Source of the DNA: an uncultured Prevotellaceae bacterium
GTDB taxonomy: Bacteria > Bacteroidota > Bacteroidia > Bacteroidales > Bacteroidaceae
Direction: 5' to 3'
Length of the DNA: 64,000 nucleotides
Assembly (NCBI GenBank): GCA_900318995.1
Contig: ONMR01000008.1
Location: 1 to 64,000, forward strand
Program-made: the position numbers and the translations under genes
Notes under the pieces: generated by a model
Databases searched by the model: none
Told to the model about the DNA's origin: nothing
Seen by the model: only the letters and a program-made list of their open reading frames with translations
Shown: positions 26,905-35,328 of the stretch, in pieces
Layout: each line of letters begins with the position of its first letter
How positions within the stretch are numbered: position 1 is the first letter of the stretch

Positions 26905-29142
26905 TTATTCAATGTGTTTGTCGCTAACCCATATTCTTCTTGTGAGGGTGGTAACCCAATCCTCCATCTTTGAAAGAACCTTATCCATGAATGCCACTGA
27001 TACCGACTCATCATCTGTTGCTATTTCAAAAAGGACGATTGCCTTTCTCTCATCGCCGTCGGGGCAGTTCTCCCTGAAGTAAGGAACCAACTGATCAAAC
27101 TCTATCGGCCTCATATTTGATGGATCGTTACCCTTGCCCACGTATATCTGTCCGTCCTTGAATCCCATCCTGAAGAACTCCTCCTTATCTTTGTTGTCAT
27201 TATACCATTTCATATTCTTCACATGACGTGACCTGTCCCCGCGTCCATATCTACCAATAAGAATCTGTTTTATGGAATCCCGGCGGGTGGGCATGGGCGG
27301 ATAGATTCTGGTGGAACTTATTATTCTGACCTTATATTTATCTGTGAACGGTTCCTCTTTAAAGATATCATTCACCTCATTTTCCACCCGGGTGGCGCAG
27401 CGGGCATCAAATGTGACCATCCAGTACACCGGGTCACCGGTATCGGGATAAAGCCTCTTGAGTTCTCTCTTTAGTTCAACGGATGTACTGAAGGTCTTAG
27501 TTATCTCGGGAATTCTTAGAATAATTGTATTGTTGGACTTTATTTCCACATCTATGCTGTCCCTTTCTACAGTCACTTTCAAACCTTCAAGGGTAGGAAC
27601 TATATCTTGTGCGGAATTAAGCAAACGTGACACGTTATGGGCCGTCATAGTGATGTTGTTTTTCCTGTCTATCATTATCCTGACCCACTTGTCGGTTTCA
27701 TAATTGACATTATAAACGGTCTTAAAATCAGGACCGGTTGGTGGTGGCGGAACAGTTCTCTTATAAGGCAATGTAATCAGGAGAATCTTGTCATCGGAAT
27801 AACTTTTCTGAAGTTGCTTGATGATATTCTGAGCAATATCAAGATGTGCATCATTTGCGCAAGTCACAAAAACCAGGTCGGGACGGGCCACCTCAACCGT
27901 GCTTTCCTTTTTTAAGCGCTCAAACTCTGCTGCAAAGTTGTCAAGAGTTGCAGGATGGAATGTCTGTTCACCGTCCAGTGTAATCCAGATTCCTCCGTCC
28001 CATTCAACCTCCACAAAGATGTTAAGCTGTTTGATTTTCAAATCCTGATTTACCCCTAATCCGAATTTCTTCATGAATGCTGTATCCAACGGTTCAAGCT
28101 GGGAAACAGGCTGGTCAATATTGTCAGTTATTGACTCAGACGGAGCAGATGCAGTGTTATCCTGGCTGGCCTTAGGCTTGCAGGCCGATGCCATCAGGAT
28201 GATAACCAATACTACGGGCAGCATAATAAGTGCGCGTAGGCAAGCAAAAGGAGAAGATTGACTGCGTTTCATCATAGTTATACGTTTTTTGGTTGAACAA
28301 TCGGCAAAATTGCTGGTCACATACCCTATCCTGCCGTTTAAGGCGGCCTGGACAAGGCAGAGCTGATACTGGCGCTCGTTGAGTCCGTCGGCCAGCACGG
28401 CGGCATCGGCCTCATACTCATGCACCTCCTGTAGGCTACGCTTGAGTGCCCACGCGGCGGGGTTGAACCACTGCAGCGCGCATACCATCTGTGCCAGAAG
28501 CACATCGATCGAATGACGGTGGTGTATATGTGCCTGCTCGTGCTCAATTATCATCCTTGAGTTGTCCGATTCATAATCACTGCGGCTTATGATTATGGTG
28601 CTGCGCCAGCTGGTGGGCTGGAACTGGCCGTCACACACCAGCAGTTTGGAGCCGTCGGGCAATCGGCGTCCGCCCAGACGGCAAAGCGTCTCGGCACGGT
28701 TGACGCCAACAAGAAGCCTGATCATGAAGAACACCACACCCATCAGATATAAATAGGTAATGATTGTGATCCAGTCCATCTGGGTCAGCATCTCCGCCAT
28801 CTTTATGCCCGTGGTGACGCTGGTCCTGATATCGGGTTGGGATGCTACCGATGTCACTGCACCTACAGGTTCTTCCATCGGAGCAGGCTCGGAAATAATT
28901 TCCATTGGCACATACTCATCAGCATAAAGATATTGGGGAGCAGACTTTTCTGTGGGGGCATCGGCCACCTTATTCTTCAGATTCAGGCCATCAATCCTGA
29001 CAGCGGGCAGAACAGCCGACAGAACAAGAATCGAAAGCAGCAGGCTCCTGTTGAACCGGTGCAAGGTAGTGCGGCTCAAAGCCAACCGGTAAACCCCGTA
29101 AAGAAGGGCCAGGCAAACGGAGGATAAAACAAGGTAAATCAT
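26905..29142 (-). CDS. BlaR1-like M56 membrane metallopeptidase with long novel tail
   Basis: 745 residues. Hydrophobic N-terminal segments (from MIYLVLSSVCLALLYGVYRLAL) and the M56 motif MIIEHEQAHIHHRHSIDVL (HExxH), then WFNPAAWALKRSLQEVHEYEADAAVL. A further membrane segment lies near residue 310 (LIMLPVVLVIILMASACK). The remaining about 420 residues are not a penicillin-binding sensor; they contain repeated ExbD-like beta/alpha units (RIPEITKTFSTSVELKRELKR). The trigger is unknown. Forms an operon with the BlaI-like repressor. Confidence 0.85.
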   Translation of the reverse strand: MIYLVLSSVCLALLYGVYRLALSRTTLHRFNRSLLLSILVLSAVLPAVRIDGLNLKNKVADAPTEKSAPQYLYADEYVPMEIISEPAPMEEPVGAVTSVASQPDIRTSVTTGIKMAEMLTQMDWITIITYLYLMGVVFFMIRLLVGVNRAETLCRLGGRRLPDGSKLLVCDGQFQPTSWRSTIIISRSDYESDNSRMIIEHEQAHIHHRHSIDVLLAQMVCALQWFNPAAWALKRSLQEVHEYEADAAVLADGLNERQYQLCLVQAALNGRIGYVTSNFADCSTKKRITMMKRSQSSPFACLRALIMLPVVLVIILMASACKPKASQDNTASAPSESITDNIDQPVSQLEPLDTAFMKKFGLGVNQDLKIKQLNIFVEVEWDGGIWITLDGEQTFHPATLDNFAAEFERLKKESTVEVARPDLVFVTCANDAHLDIAQNIIKQLQKSYSDDKILLITLPYKRTVPPPPTGPDFKTVYNVNYETDKWVRIMIDRKNNITMTAHNVSRLLNSAQDIVPTLEGLKVTVERDSIDVEIKSNNTIILRIPEITKTFSTSVELKRELKRLYPDTGDPVYWMVTFDARCATRVENEVNDIFKEEPFTDKYKVRIISSTRIYPPMPTRRDSIKQILIGRYGRGDRSRHVKNMKWYNDNKDKEEFFRMGFKDGQIYVGKGNDPSNMRPIEFDQLVPYFRENCPDGDERKAIVLFEIATDDESVSVAFMDKVLSKMEDWVTTLTRRIWVSDKHIE

Positions 29143-29201
29143 ATCATTGGAGCATTAATTGGTTAATCTCTTGGACAAAGAAATACTCCAAAAATCCCAA
29201 A

Positions 29202-29261
29202 TCCTAACGTTTTAGGAGAAAAAGTCCTAAACTCTTAGGATTTTAACCTTTATTATTAGGA
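29202..29261. promoter_or_regulatory. Two TCCTAA-N4-TTAGGA dyads plus a half site
   Basis: TCCTAA-CGTT-TTAGGA (29202-29217) and TCCTAA-ACTC-TTAGGA (29225-29240) are two perfect 16-bp dyads with centres 23 bp apart; a further TTAGGA is at 29256-29261. They lie 60-120 bp upstream of the blaR-like gene. Position and symmetry make them good operator candidates for the BlaI-like repressor. Confidence 0.65.
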
Positions 29262-29279
29262 CTTGGGGTTCACCCCGCC

Positions 29280-29492
29280 ACCTTAGGGAAGAAAAATGGC
29301 CCGTACGCAGTATAGCTCCCTAAGGTCGGGGGGTGTTCAGCACATTTCCATTTTCCCCAGCCACCTTAGGGAGAAAAAATGGCCCGTACGCGATATGATT
29401 CCCTAAGGTCAAAGGGGTACGCAGGTACGAGCGTATTTCCCCGCCACCTTAGGGAGAAAAAATGTCCCGTACGCGATATGATTCCCTAAGGT
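29280..29492. repeat. Tandem 83-bp repeat, three copies of a 47-bp unit
   Basis: 47-bp units at 29280-29326, 29363-29409 and 29446-29492, each ACCTTAGGGA... to ...CCCTAAGGT with complementary ends, are separated by exactly 36 bp. The 36-bp parts share edges (GGGGGT near one end, TTTCC...GCC at the other) but vary inside. The rest of the 29143-29546 gap holds the dyads and promoter. The same unit recurs at 35132-35261. Confidence 0.9.
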
Positions 29493-29515
29493 CAGGGGGT
29501 GTTAAAGGAATTGAT

Positions 29516-29523
29516 TACTTTTG
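29516..29523 (+). promoter_or_regulatory. Promoter -7 element
   Basis: TACTTTTG fits TAnnTTTG, 23 bp before the ATG at 29547 of the DUF1648 protein. It rules against the GTG at 29499 as the start. Confidence 0.5.
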
Positions 29524-29546
29524 TAAAGAACTATAAGATTACTTCT

Positions 29547-29975
29547 ATGAAATGGCGTAAGTACGGATGGATGGTGCCGGTAATCATCATCATTGTGAAT
29601 GTGTGTGCAATATGGATAAGGTGGAGTGCCCTGCCCCATGTGCTTCCGGCCCACTTTGACCCCGCAGGCAATGCCAGTGGCTCCATGGACAGGACAACGC
29701 TGATATACTACCCCATTATCAGCCTCATGCTCTGCCTGGTTACATACGGTATTTATACCTTGGCCAACAACATGTTCAAACTAAAACCCGATGAAAAGGG
29801 CCTGCGCCTTTGCGGACTCCACGTGTTTGCATCGTGTCTGGCGCTCACCGTCCTGAGCTCAACACTCGTAACGCTCACCATGGGCACCAACCCGCTCTTT
29901 ATGTTTGCCGAGCCGGTACTCCTGCTGGCCGGAATAATCACATTAATAGTCTGCCTGATCAAAGCAAAGCACTAA
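29547..29975 (+). CDS. Small DUF1648-type membrane protein
   Basis: 142 residues from MKWRKYGWMVPVIIII. Four hydrophobic segments are visible. The sequence after the first helix, WSALPHVLPAHFDPAGNASGSMDRTT, is the DUF1648 signature (LPdxiPtHFnxxGxxdg). Function unknown; such proteins often neighbour small regulators. The start is supported by the -7 element; the earlier GTG would begin within the tandem repeat. Confidence 0.8.
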   Translation: MKWRKYGWMVPVIIIIVNVCAIWIRWSALPHVLPAHFDPAGNASGSMDRTTLIYYPIISLMLCLVTYGIYTLANNMFKLKPDEKGLRLCGLHVFASCLALTVLSSTLVTLTMGTNPLFMFAEPVLLLAGIITLIVCLIKAKH

Positions 29976-30026
29976 TTGTTACGCCCTTTGTTACGCTTTG
30001 TTCGGCCCTGTTCGGCATAATTCACC

Positions 30027-30034
30027 TACTTTTG
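30027..30034 (+). promoter_or_regulatory. Promoter -7 element
   Basis: TACTTTTG, 23 bp before the ATG at 30058, identical in sequence and spacing to the element before the preceding gene. Confidence 0.5.
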
Positions 30035-30057
30035 CCGTAAACAATTATATAGTCCCG

Positions 30058-31077
30058 ATGCAAGATATCACTACTTTGCTCAATGAGTGCTACTCCGCTT
30101 TCAGTCAGACCGAGGAGTACCGTATCCTCAAGACATACCGTACACGCGACAACCGCCTCACGTTCGATGAGCGCTTTGCAATTAACAAGAGTATCGAGCG
30201 CACGTACGCACCCGTGTTTGAACTCTTAAGGGCCGATGCCCCATCACTTACAGAATCGGACCTGTTCTTTTGCGCGCTCACATTCCAGCACATAGAAACC
30301 GTAGCCATAGCCGAGTGCCTGACCGTAACCAAGGATGCCATCCGCATGCGCAAACTGCGTCTGCGCGAGAAACTGCCCAACAAGTGGTTTGACCTGCTGT
30401 TCCCCGAACAGAAGCGTAACAGTTCGGATAGTGTTACGTCACAGAATTCCGCAGAGAAAACTGCCCCCATAACTTTGCCGACAGAATCAACAAAAAACGC
30501 AAAAGTTATGAAAGAAAAAATGTCATTCGGGAAAGCTATTGCAAACTGCTTTAGCAACTATTGCAACTTTAACGGACGCGCCCGCCGCTCCGAGTACTGG
30601 TATTGGGTCTTATTCCAAGCTATAATACGCATTACCATAGTAGTGGTATTGGCTTTGATAAAAACCTTTATACCCGATCCCAGCCAATTGGAGAACGCAG
30701 CGCCCATCAAACTGACAGTTCTGATAATACTAATATTGATACTCTTATTATATCTGGGGACTGTGCTGCCATACCTGGCCGTTTCAGTACGCAGACTGCA
30801 TGACCGTGATGATGCAGGATGGCTAATCATAATTCTTCTAGTATTGCCCGATTTGTTATTCCAGACTGCCAGCGTTCTCAAGGAAAACATTGTTAATCTT
30901 AGCACTTTATCATTCAACACCGGAGGCGATATAGACAAGACAATGGGGTTGGTGGCTTTCTATTATCTGGTCTCAACCATCATCAGGATAGTCATGTTCT
31001 GTAAATCAGGAACCGAAGGTCCCAATCAATACGGACCCGATCCCATCCGTATCATATCCACGTCAGACAAACAGTAA
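30058..31077 (+). CDS. DUF805 membrane protein with N-terminal helix-turn-helix-like domain
   Basis: 339 residues from MQDITTLLNECYSAF; an upstream ORF start at 29998 precedes the promoter and is rejected. Residues about 1-115 are cytosolic and end in ALTFQHIETVAIAECLTVTKDAIRMRKLRLREKLP, which looks like a sigma/LuxR-type HTH. After a polar linker, residues about 155-330 are DUF805: FNGRARRSEYWYWVLFQ, helices, and SVRRLHDRDDAGWLIIILL. A DNA-binding domain joined to DUF805 is unusual. Confidence 0.78.
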   Translation: MQDITTLLNECYSAFSQTEEYRILKTYRTRDNRLTFDERFAINKSIERTYAPVFELLRADAPSLTESDLFFCALTFQHIETVAIAECLTVTKDAIRMRKLRLREKLPNKWFDLLFPEQKRNSSDSVTSQNSAEKTAPITLPTESTKNAKVMKEKMSFGKAIANCFSNYCNFNGRARRSEYWYWVLFQAIIRITIVVVLALIKTFIPDPSQLENAAPIKLTVLIILILILLLYLGTVLPYLAVSVRRLHDRDDAGWLIIILLVLPDLLFQTASVLKENIVNLSTLSFNTGGDIDKTMGLVAFYYLVSTIIRIVMFCKSGTEGPNQYGPDPIRIISTSDKQ

Positions 31078-31090
31078 AATGTGAGCAGAT

Positions 31091-31729
31091 ATGAAAAAGA
31101 CTATATTATACACGCTCATAGTTCTTGTCTCTGTAGGGTTCCTATCAGCAATATGGTTAACCCTTAAACATAAAAATGATCCCAACTACTATCCCGACGG
31201 ATGGGTTGACCTTGGGCTCAGCGTCAAGTGGGAGTCAAAGAATCTGGGTGTCAAGTCACCCGAACAGGCAGGAGAACTGGTCAAGTGGATCATTCTCGGT
31301 CCTTTGAGTGAATATGAAACACGTGACAGTATCATCATGCATGCAGGTCTGGAAAACACCGTATCGGGTTCCGGTCAGGTAATTACCAATTTGGATCGGC
31401 CGGCAGGCTGGGGATTGCCTACCAGTGACGAGTTCAATGAACTGATTGAAAAATGCAGTTGGCAGTGGACCGAACTGGACGGAGTAAAAGGTTACCGCAT
31501 AACCAGCAATGTGCCGGGCTACACAACCCGTTCAATATTCCTGCCAGCTGCCGGATACAGGAATCCTGACAACAATGAGGTGAATGACTACGGAATAACA
31601 GGCGCCTACTGGACCGGTTCCAGAACAGGAAATGATTCCGGTTGTTGCCTGATATTTGACTCTACTCACCAGTTTGTTGACAACAGGAGCCTGTCCAGCG
31701 GATTATGCCTCCGCCTTGTCTGCAAGTGA
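31091..31729 (+). CDS. FISUMP-type secreted protein
   Basis: 212 residues. One N-terminal membrane/signal helix (TILYTLIVLVSVGFLSAIWLTL), then WVDLGLSVKWESKNLGVKSPEQAG, the Bacteroidetes FISUMP opening, WGLPTSDEFNELIEKCSW, FLPAAGYR and YWTGSRT, ending GLCLRLVCK. Function unknown, extracytoplasmic. 13 bp after the DUF805 gene; its stop is 2 bp from the converging GH97 stop. Confidence 0.8.
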   Translation: MKKTILYTLIVLVSVGFLSAIWLTLKHKNDPNYYPDGWVDLGLSVKWESKNLGVKSPEQAGELVKWIILGPLSEYETRDSIIMHAGLENTVSGSGQVITNLDRPAGWGLPTSDEFNELIEKCSWQWTELDGVKGYRITSNVPGYTTRSIFLPAAGYRNPDNNEVNDYGITGAYWTGSRTGNDSGCCLIFDSTHQFVDNRSLSSGLCLRLVCK

Positions 31730-31731
31730 TT

Positions 31732-33498
31732 CTATTTTGTCACGATTGCCACAAAACCACCACGAGCCGGGAGCGTCAGTTTACCGGCTCTTTCATTTTT
31801 CCGGATATCGAATCCCATGCCGGGTTTGTCACCCTTGTCGGTAATCAGCATTGACAGCGTTACATCCTGCCCTATCCTTGAAAAATCCGGCTCTAAAATA
31901 ATCTCACCCTCAGTGCCGTTGATGCCTGCAATGTACCAGGTATCACCGGAACGGCGCGCAATCACGGCGCTCTGTCCGGGGTATCCAGCCAGCAGGCGGG
32001 TATCGTCCCAGGCCGATGGCAGACCGGACAGCAGTTTTTTAACAGGTTCCGGCAGGTTCAGGTATGCCTCCGGGCGGTCGGCCATATGCTGCAGGCCGGA
32101 CTCAAAGAGTATGGGCAGGGCCAGCTCATGGCAATCTGTAGTGATATGCGGATTCTGGCTGTCAGTAAATGTGCACGGAGTGTAATCCATTGGGCCTATT
32201 ACATTGCGGGTAAAAGGCAGCGTGGCGTTGTGCGCGGCGGCGGCATTAGTCATGCGGCGGTTGTTGTTGTACCACTCGGCACCATAGACTGCCTCCATCG
32301 ACATCAGGTTGGGCCAGGTGCGGCTCCATCCGCGCGGAATGGTGCATCCGTGGAAATCAACCAACAGATGATGTCGGGCCGCATCCTCCAGGATATCCAG
32401 ATAGTAATCTACCATTTCGTGGCCGTCGGGCAGGAAAAAGTCCACCTTGATGCCGGTGGCACCCATCCGCTCCAGGCGGGTCATCTCACGCTCGCGGGCC
32501 TCACGGGTACGCAGACGGTCCTGCGGTCCGGGAGCGCCGGGACCTATCCACGATGTGCCGGAGTTGTACCACAGGTTCACCTTTACACCCTTCTCACGGG
32601 CGTATGCCATTGCATCCTCCAGATTACCGCCGTTAGCCATCTCATCCCACTCCCAGTCAATCAGGGTATAGGGCCAGCCCATATCGTGTGCCAGGTCAAT
32701 GTACTCCTTGACCTTCTGGAAATCCTTTGAGCTGTGGTTGTAAGCCCAATAAATCCACGACGATACGCCGGGCTTGATCCATGAATTATCAGTAACCGTA
32801 CCTCCGCCGGCCACATCGGTCACCAGCGTGGATTCAACGATATCGGCCAGAGAGCCCAGCATCAGGATACGCCACGCATGAGTATCGGTCTCATCATTGT
32901 CGGTATAAGTCACAGTGTAGCGGTCACCGCTGCAGGTCAGGTATGAGCAGCTGTTACCATGATTTATGCCCGACTCCGTTATCAGCCCAAACATGCCGTC
33001 GGCATATTCCACAAGTGCCGGATAGCTGTATTTGCCATTTGACGCCTGCGTGCTCTCAGGGTAGAATCCCTCATAATCAGTCTTTTGACGCTGCAGCCAG
33101 CGCCTGGTGCCGTCAGGGATCACGAACGATACCTGCTCATCGGCCCCGTTGAAACGGAACGCCACGCCGTCATTTGATACCCTTACAAGCAGGTTCTTGC
33201 CGTTGGCATCGCTGCATGACATCGCTCTGTATTTATAGGTGCATTCCCTGCGCTTGCCGGAGAGCATGGTGTATCTCTCCTCAACCGTCTCCACAATCCG
33301 GGAACTCTCAGTCCAAAAGTTGTCACCTATCCTGATGGTCTGCACCACCTTACCGCTGTACTTGACGGTCATTATGCTGTCCGATACCGACACCCTGATA
33401 TTCTTATCTGGTGAACTGATATTGGCAATCCTTGTATAACAACTCTCCAAAAACAATGCTCCCAGCAATGCTACGAATGAAAACAATCTGATTCTCAT
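31732..33498 (-). CDS. Glycoside hydrolase family 97, lipoprotein-like
   Basis: 588 residues with a signal/lipobox (LGALFLESCYTRI). N-terminal beta domain with ISSPDKNIRVSVSD, then the barrel: GWPYTLIDWEWDEMANGG, VKVNLWYNSG, GIKVDFFLPDG, LLVDFHGCTIPRGWSRTWPNLMSMEAVYG. GH97 contains inverting alpha-glucosidases (SusB) and retaining alpha-galactosidases; the Asp in VDFHG where SusB-type enzymes carry a Glu-containing stretch favours the retaining, alpha-galactosidase-like branch. That sub-assignment is from memory of the family. Confidence 0.9.
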   Translation of the reverse strand: MRIRLFSFVALLGALFLESCYTRIANISSPDKNIRVSVSDSIMTVKYSGKVVQTIRIGDNFWTESSRIVETVEERYTMLSGKRRECTYKYRAMSCSDANGKNLLVRVSNDGVAFRFNGADEQVSFVIPDGTRRWLQRQKTDYEGFYPESTQASNGKYSYPALVEYADGMFGLITESGINHGNSCSYLTCSGDRYTVTYTDNDETDTHAWRILMLGSLADIVESTLVTDVAGGGTVTDNSWIKPGVSSWIYWAYNHSSKDFQKVKEYIDLAHDMGWPYTLIDWEWDEMANGGNLEDAMAYAREKGVKVNLWYNSGTSWIGPGAPGPQDRLRTREAREREMTRLERMGATGIKVDFFLPDGHEMVDYYLDILEDAARHHLLVDFHGCTIPRGWSRTWPNLMSMEAVYGAEWYNNNRRMTNAAAAHNATLPFTRNVIGPMDYTPCTFTDSQNPHITTDCHELALPILFESGLQHMADRPEAYLNLPEPVKKLLSGLPSAWDDTRLLAGYPGQSAVIARRSGDTWYIAGINGTEGEIILEPDFSRIGQDVTLSMLITDKGDKPGMGFDIRKNERAGKLTLPARGGFVAIVTK

Positions 33499-33549
33499 GA
33501 CTGTACTAATGTAAACTGCGCCCTAAAATTAGATAATTTCTCATTATTA

Positions 33550-34494
33550 TCACTTCTTGACGGCTCTATATAATATCCAGACTGCTATGAGCAGCGGAAA
33601 CAAGCTGGTAAAAATGGTTATATCGCCCTCCTTGATATAATTGAATATGAATCTGCCGGCAAACAACACGATGCTTATTGCAAAACATACTATGGAAACC
33701 GGTCTGATCTTATGGGTCTTGAGCCTGAGTTGGTCTATAAACAAAGGAACCAATCCTATTATTCCGCCTAATATCATCAACGGAGATAATACCGTCCACC
33801 AATCAATACTCTTAAAGTTCAGGTCAGTATTCAGTTTGAAGAACGCAATGACATTCAGTACAAAGAAAGCCGAAAGTACCAATATGCAGAGGGCAAACAT
33901 GCCAAGCCTTGCAATATTGCCGATGCGCCAATAGATTGTAGGCTTGTTGTCAATCTTTCCCTGAAGTCCCTCCCTATAGGCTCTCAAAAAACTCTGATAG
34001 TATTGGGGTATAAACATCAAAGCATCCATTACAGTATAGATAACACCAAGAGTCAGACTTACAAACACGTATGCATAGACTGTCCAGAACAGCATCATTG
34101 CTGCCATAATTATCAGGTACGTCCTTCTGTACTTTCTCTCTTTGGTGAGCAACGTATTCAGGTCAAGTTCCACAATACTCTTCCTGCTTACCTTGCGCAG
34201 AAGGAATAGGGAAATAATCAGAAATACAAGGCCCGATATACCCGCAGTCCACAACGCCGGAACCGACAGCCCTCCGTTAAAATGAAAGAACATAGTCAGA
34301 AGCGGAAATCCCACAACACATCCCAATATCATCAGCTGTTTCAACTCCGTCTCAAGCAGTCCCACCTTCTCCATAGTAGCCGCGCGTATCTGATCGGGGG
34401 TTACAATCTCCTGGCTGTCCAGTTTCTCATCCATCAGTCTGAGAGTATTCTTGAACTCTTCAAGCTCATCAATCTTAATATTCTCACTAGTCAT
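33550..34494 (-). CDS. Polytopic membrane protein downstream of ECF sigma factor
   Basis: 314 residues, not recognised. A soluble N-terminus of about 55 residues (IDELEEFKNTLRLMDEKLD...AATMEKVGLLETELKQ) is followed by about eight hydrophobic segments. It is 12 bp after the sigma-factor gene, so by position it is the likely anti-sigma or sensor partner. The N-terminal helical part could hold the sigma factor; this is inference. Confidence 0.7.
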   Translation of the reverse strand: MTSENIKIDELEEFKNTLRLMDEKLDSQEIVTPDQIRAATMEKVGLLETELKQLMILGCVVGFPLLTMFFHFNGGLSVPALWTAGISGLVFLIISLFLLRKVSRKSIVELDLNTLLTKERKYRRTYLIIMAAMMLFWTVYAYVFVSLTLGVIYTVMDALMFIPQYYQSFLRAYREGLQGKIDNKPTIYWRIGNIARLGMFALCILVLSAFFVLNVIAFFKLNTDLNFKSIDWWTVLSPLMILGGIIGLVPLFIDQLRLKTHKIRPVSIVCFAISIVLFAGRFIFNYIKEGDITIFTSLFPLLIAVWILYRAVKK

Positions 34495-34506
34495 AGCACA
34501 AACATT

Positions 34507-34989
34507 TTAATTGTTAGACATTGATTTGAGCTGCTCCTTGATGCGGAACAGACGACTCGTAACAGCCTGGGTGCTTATACCCACAATGGCTGCAATCTCA
34601 TCATAACTCATGCTTTCAAGCCACAGAAGAATAATTGCCCTGTCAAAAACCTCCAGTTTGTTGATCCTGTCATACAGCATCTTAACCTGTCGGCCCACCT
34701 GGTCTTGCTCGCTGAACAGGTCCCTGTCGATGGCAAGCGGAACGGTTGGTACATTCCGGCTGTTCCTTTTCTGAATGGAGCAGCAGGTGTTAAGACTGAT
34801 TCGCCAGATCCATGTCTTAAGGCTGCTCTCGTTACGGAACTCAGGAAACCCTTTCCATAGATTAACCAACACCTCTTGGAAAAGGTCATCGACAACTGTC
34901 GGATTGTCAGAGAAGAAATAGCACACCGAATATATTGTCTTGCGGTGCTCTCTGACCATTTTTGTGAATTGTAATTCTAAGTCTTTCAT
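34507..34989 (-). CDS. ECF RNA polymerase sigma factor
   Basis: 160 residues from MKDLELQFTKMVREHRKTIY; a TTG extension to 35025 lies in the leader. Region 2 is PTVVDDLFQEVLVNLWKGFPEFRNESSLKTWIWRISLNTC, region 4 is LEVFDRAIILLWLESMSYDEIAAIVGISTQAVTSRLFRIKEQLK. It should direct its own operon with the membrane protein at 33550. Confidence 0.92.
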   Translation of the reverse strand: MKDLELQFTKMVREHRKTIYSVCYFFSDNPTVVDDLFQEVLVNLWKGFPEFRNESSLKTWIWRISLNTCCSIQKRNSRNVPTVPLAIDRDLFSEQDQVGRQVKMLYDRINKLEVFDRAIILLWLESMSYDEIAAIVGISTQAVTSRLFRIKEQLKSMSNN

Positions 34990-35044
34990 CTGCGTTTTGA
35001 AAACATCGTTTGTACATTTAGACAACGGTTTTCCGGATTCCTTT

Positions 35045-35108
35045 CAAAAATATCTCATTTTTTTCAAAAAGTGACGCAAAGGGGTCGTTTGACGCAAAGG
35101 GGTCGTTT
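35045..35108 (-). promoter_or_regulatory. Sigma-gene promoter and an 18-bp tandem repeat
   Basis: On the minus strand TATTTTTG (35045-35052) fits TAnnTTTG. Just upstream, GACGCAAAGGGGTCGTTT is present twice head to tail (35073-35090, 35091-35108). A duplicated site next to the promoter may bind a regulator. Confidence 0.5.
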
Positions 35109-35131
35109 AAGAATGCGTCATTTTTCCACGC

Positions 35132-35261
35132 ACCTTAGGGAGAAAAATGGCTCTACGTGCGTTACCGTTCCCTAAGGTCAGGGGGTAACGCTGGTGCACG
35201 CGTTTTTCCGGCGCACCTTAGGGAGAAAAATGGCTCTACGTGCGTTACCGTTCCCTAAGGT
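35132..35261. repeat. Tandem 83-bp repeat, two copies of the 47-bp unit
   Basis: Units at 35132-35178 and 35215-35261 are identical to each other (ACCTTAGGGAGAAAAATGGC... to ...TTCCCTAAGGT) and clearly related to the three at 29280-29492, with the same 47-bp length and 83-bp period. They lie in the 303-bp gap between the sigma gene and tRNA-Pro. Confidence 0.9.
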
Positions 35262-35283
35262 CAGGGGGTCGGGCGTTCGATTA

Positions 35284-35325
35284 TCAAAAAAAGTAAACGG
35301 AAGCTGATTTGTATCAACTTCCGCT
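35284..35325 (-). terminator. tRNA-Pro terminator
   Basis: On the minus strand CGGAAG (35318-35323) pairs with CTTCCG (35298-35303), followed by TTTACTTTTTTT. It begins 6 bp after the tRNA end. Confidence 0.75.
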
Positions 35326-35328
35326 CTA

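Noticed and set aside
29499-29546. GTG start at 29499 for the DUF1648 protein
   Set aside because: It begins next to the tandem repeat and upstream of the -7 element; the ATG at 29547 fits better.
29280-35261. CRISPR array (47-bp units with 36-bp parts)
   Set aside because: The 36-bp parts share conserved edges instead of being unrelated spacers, only two or three units occur per locus, and no cas gene is near.
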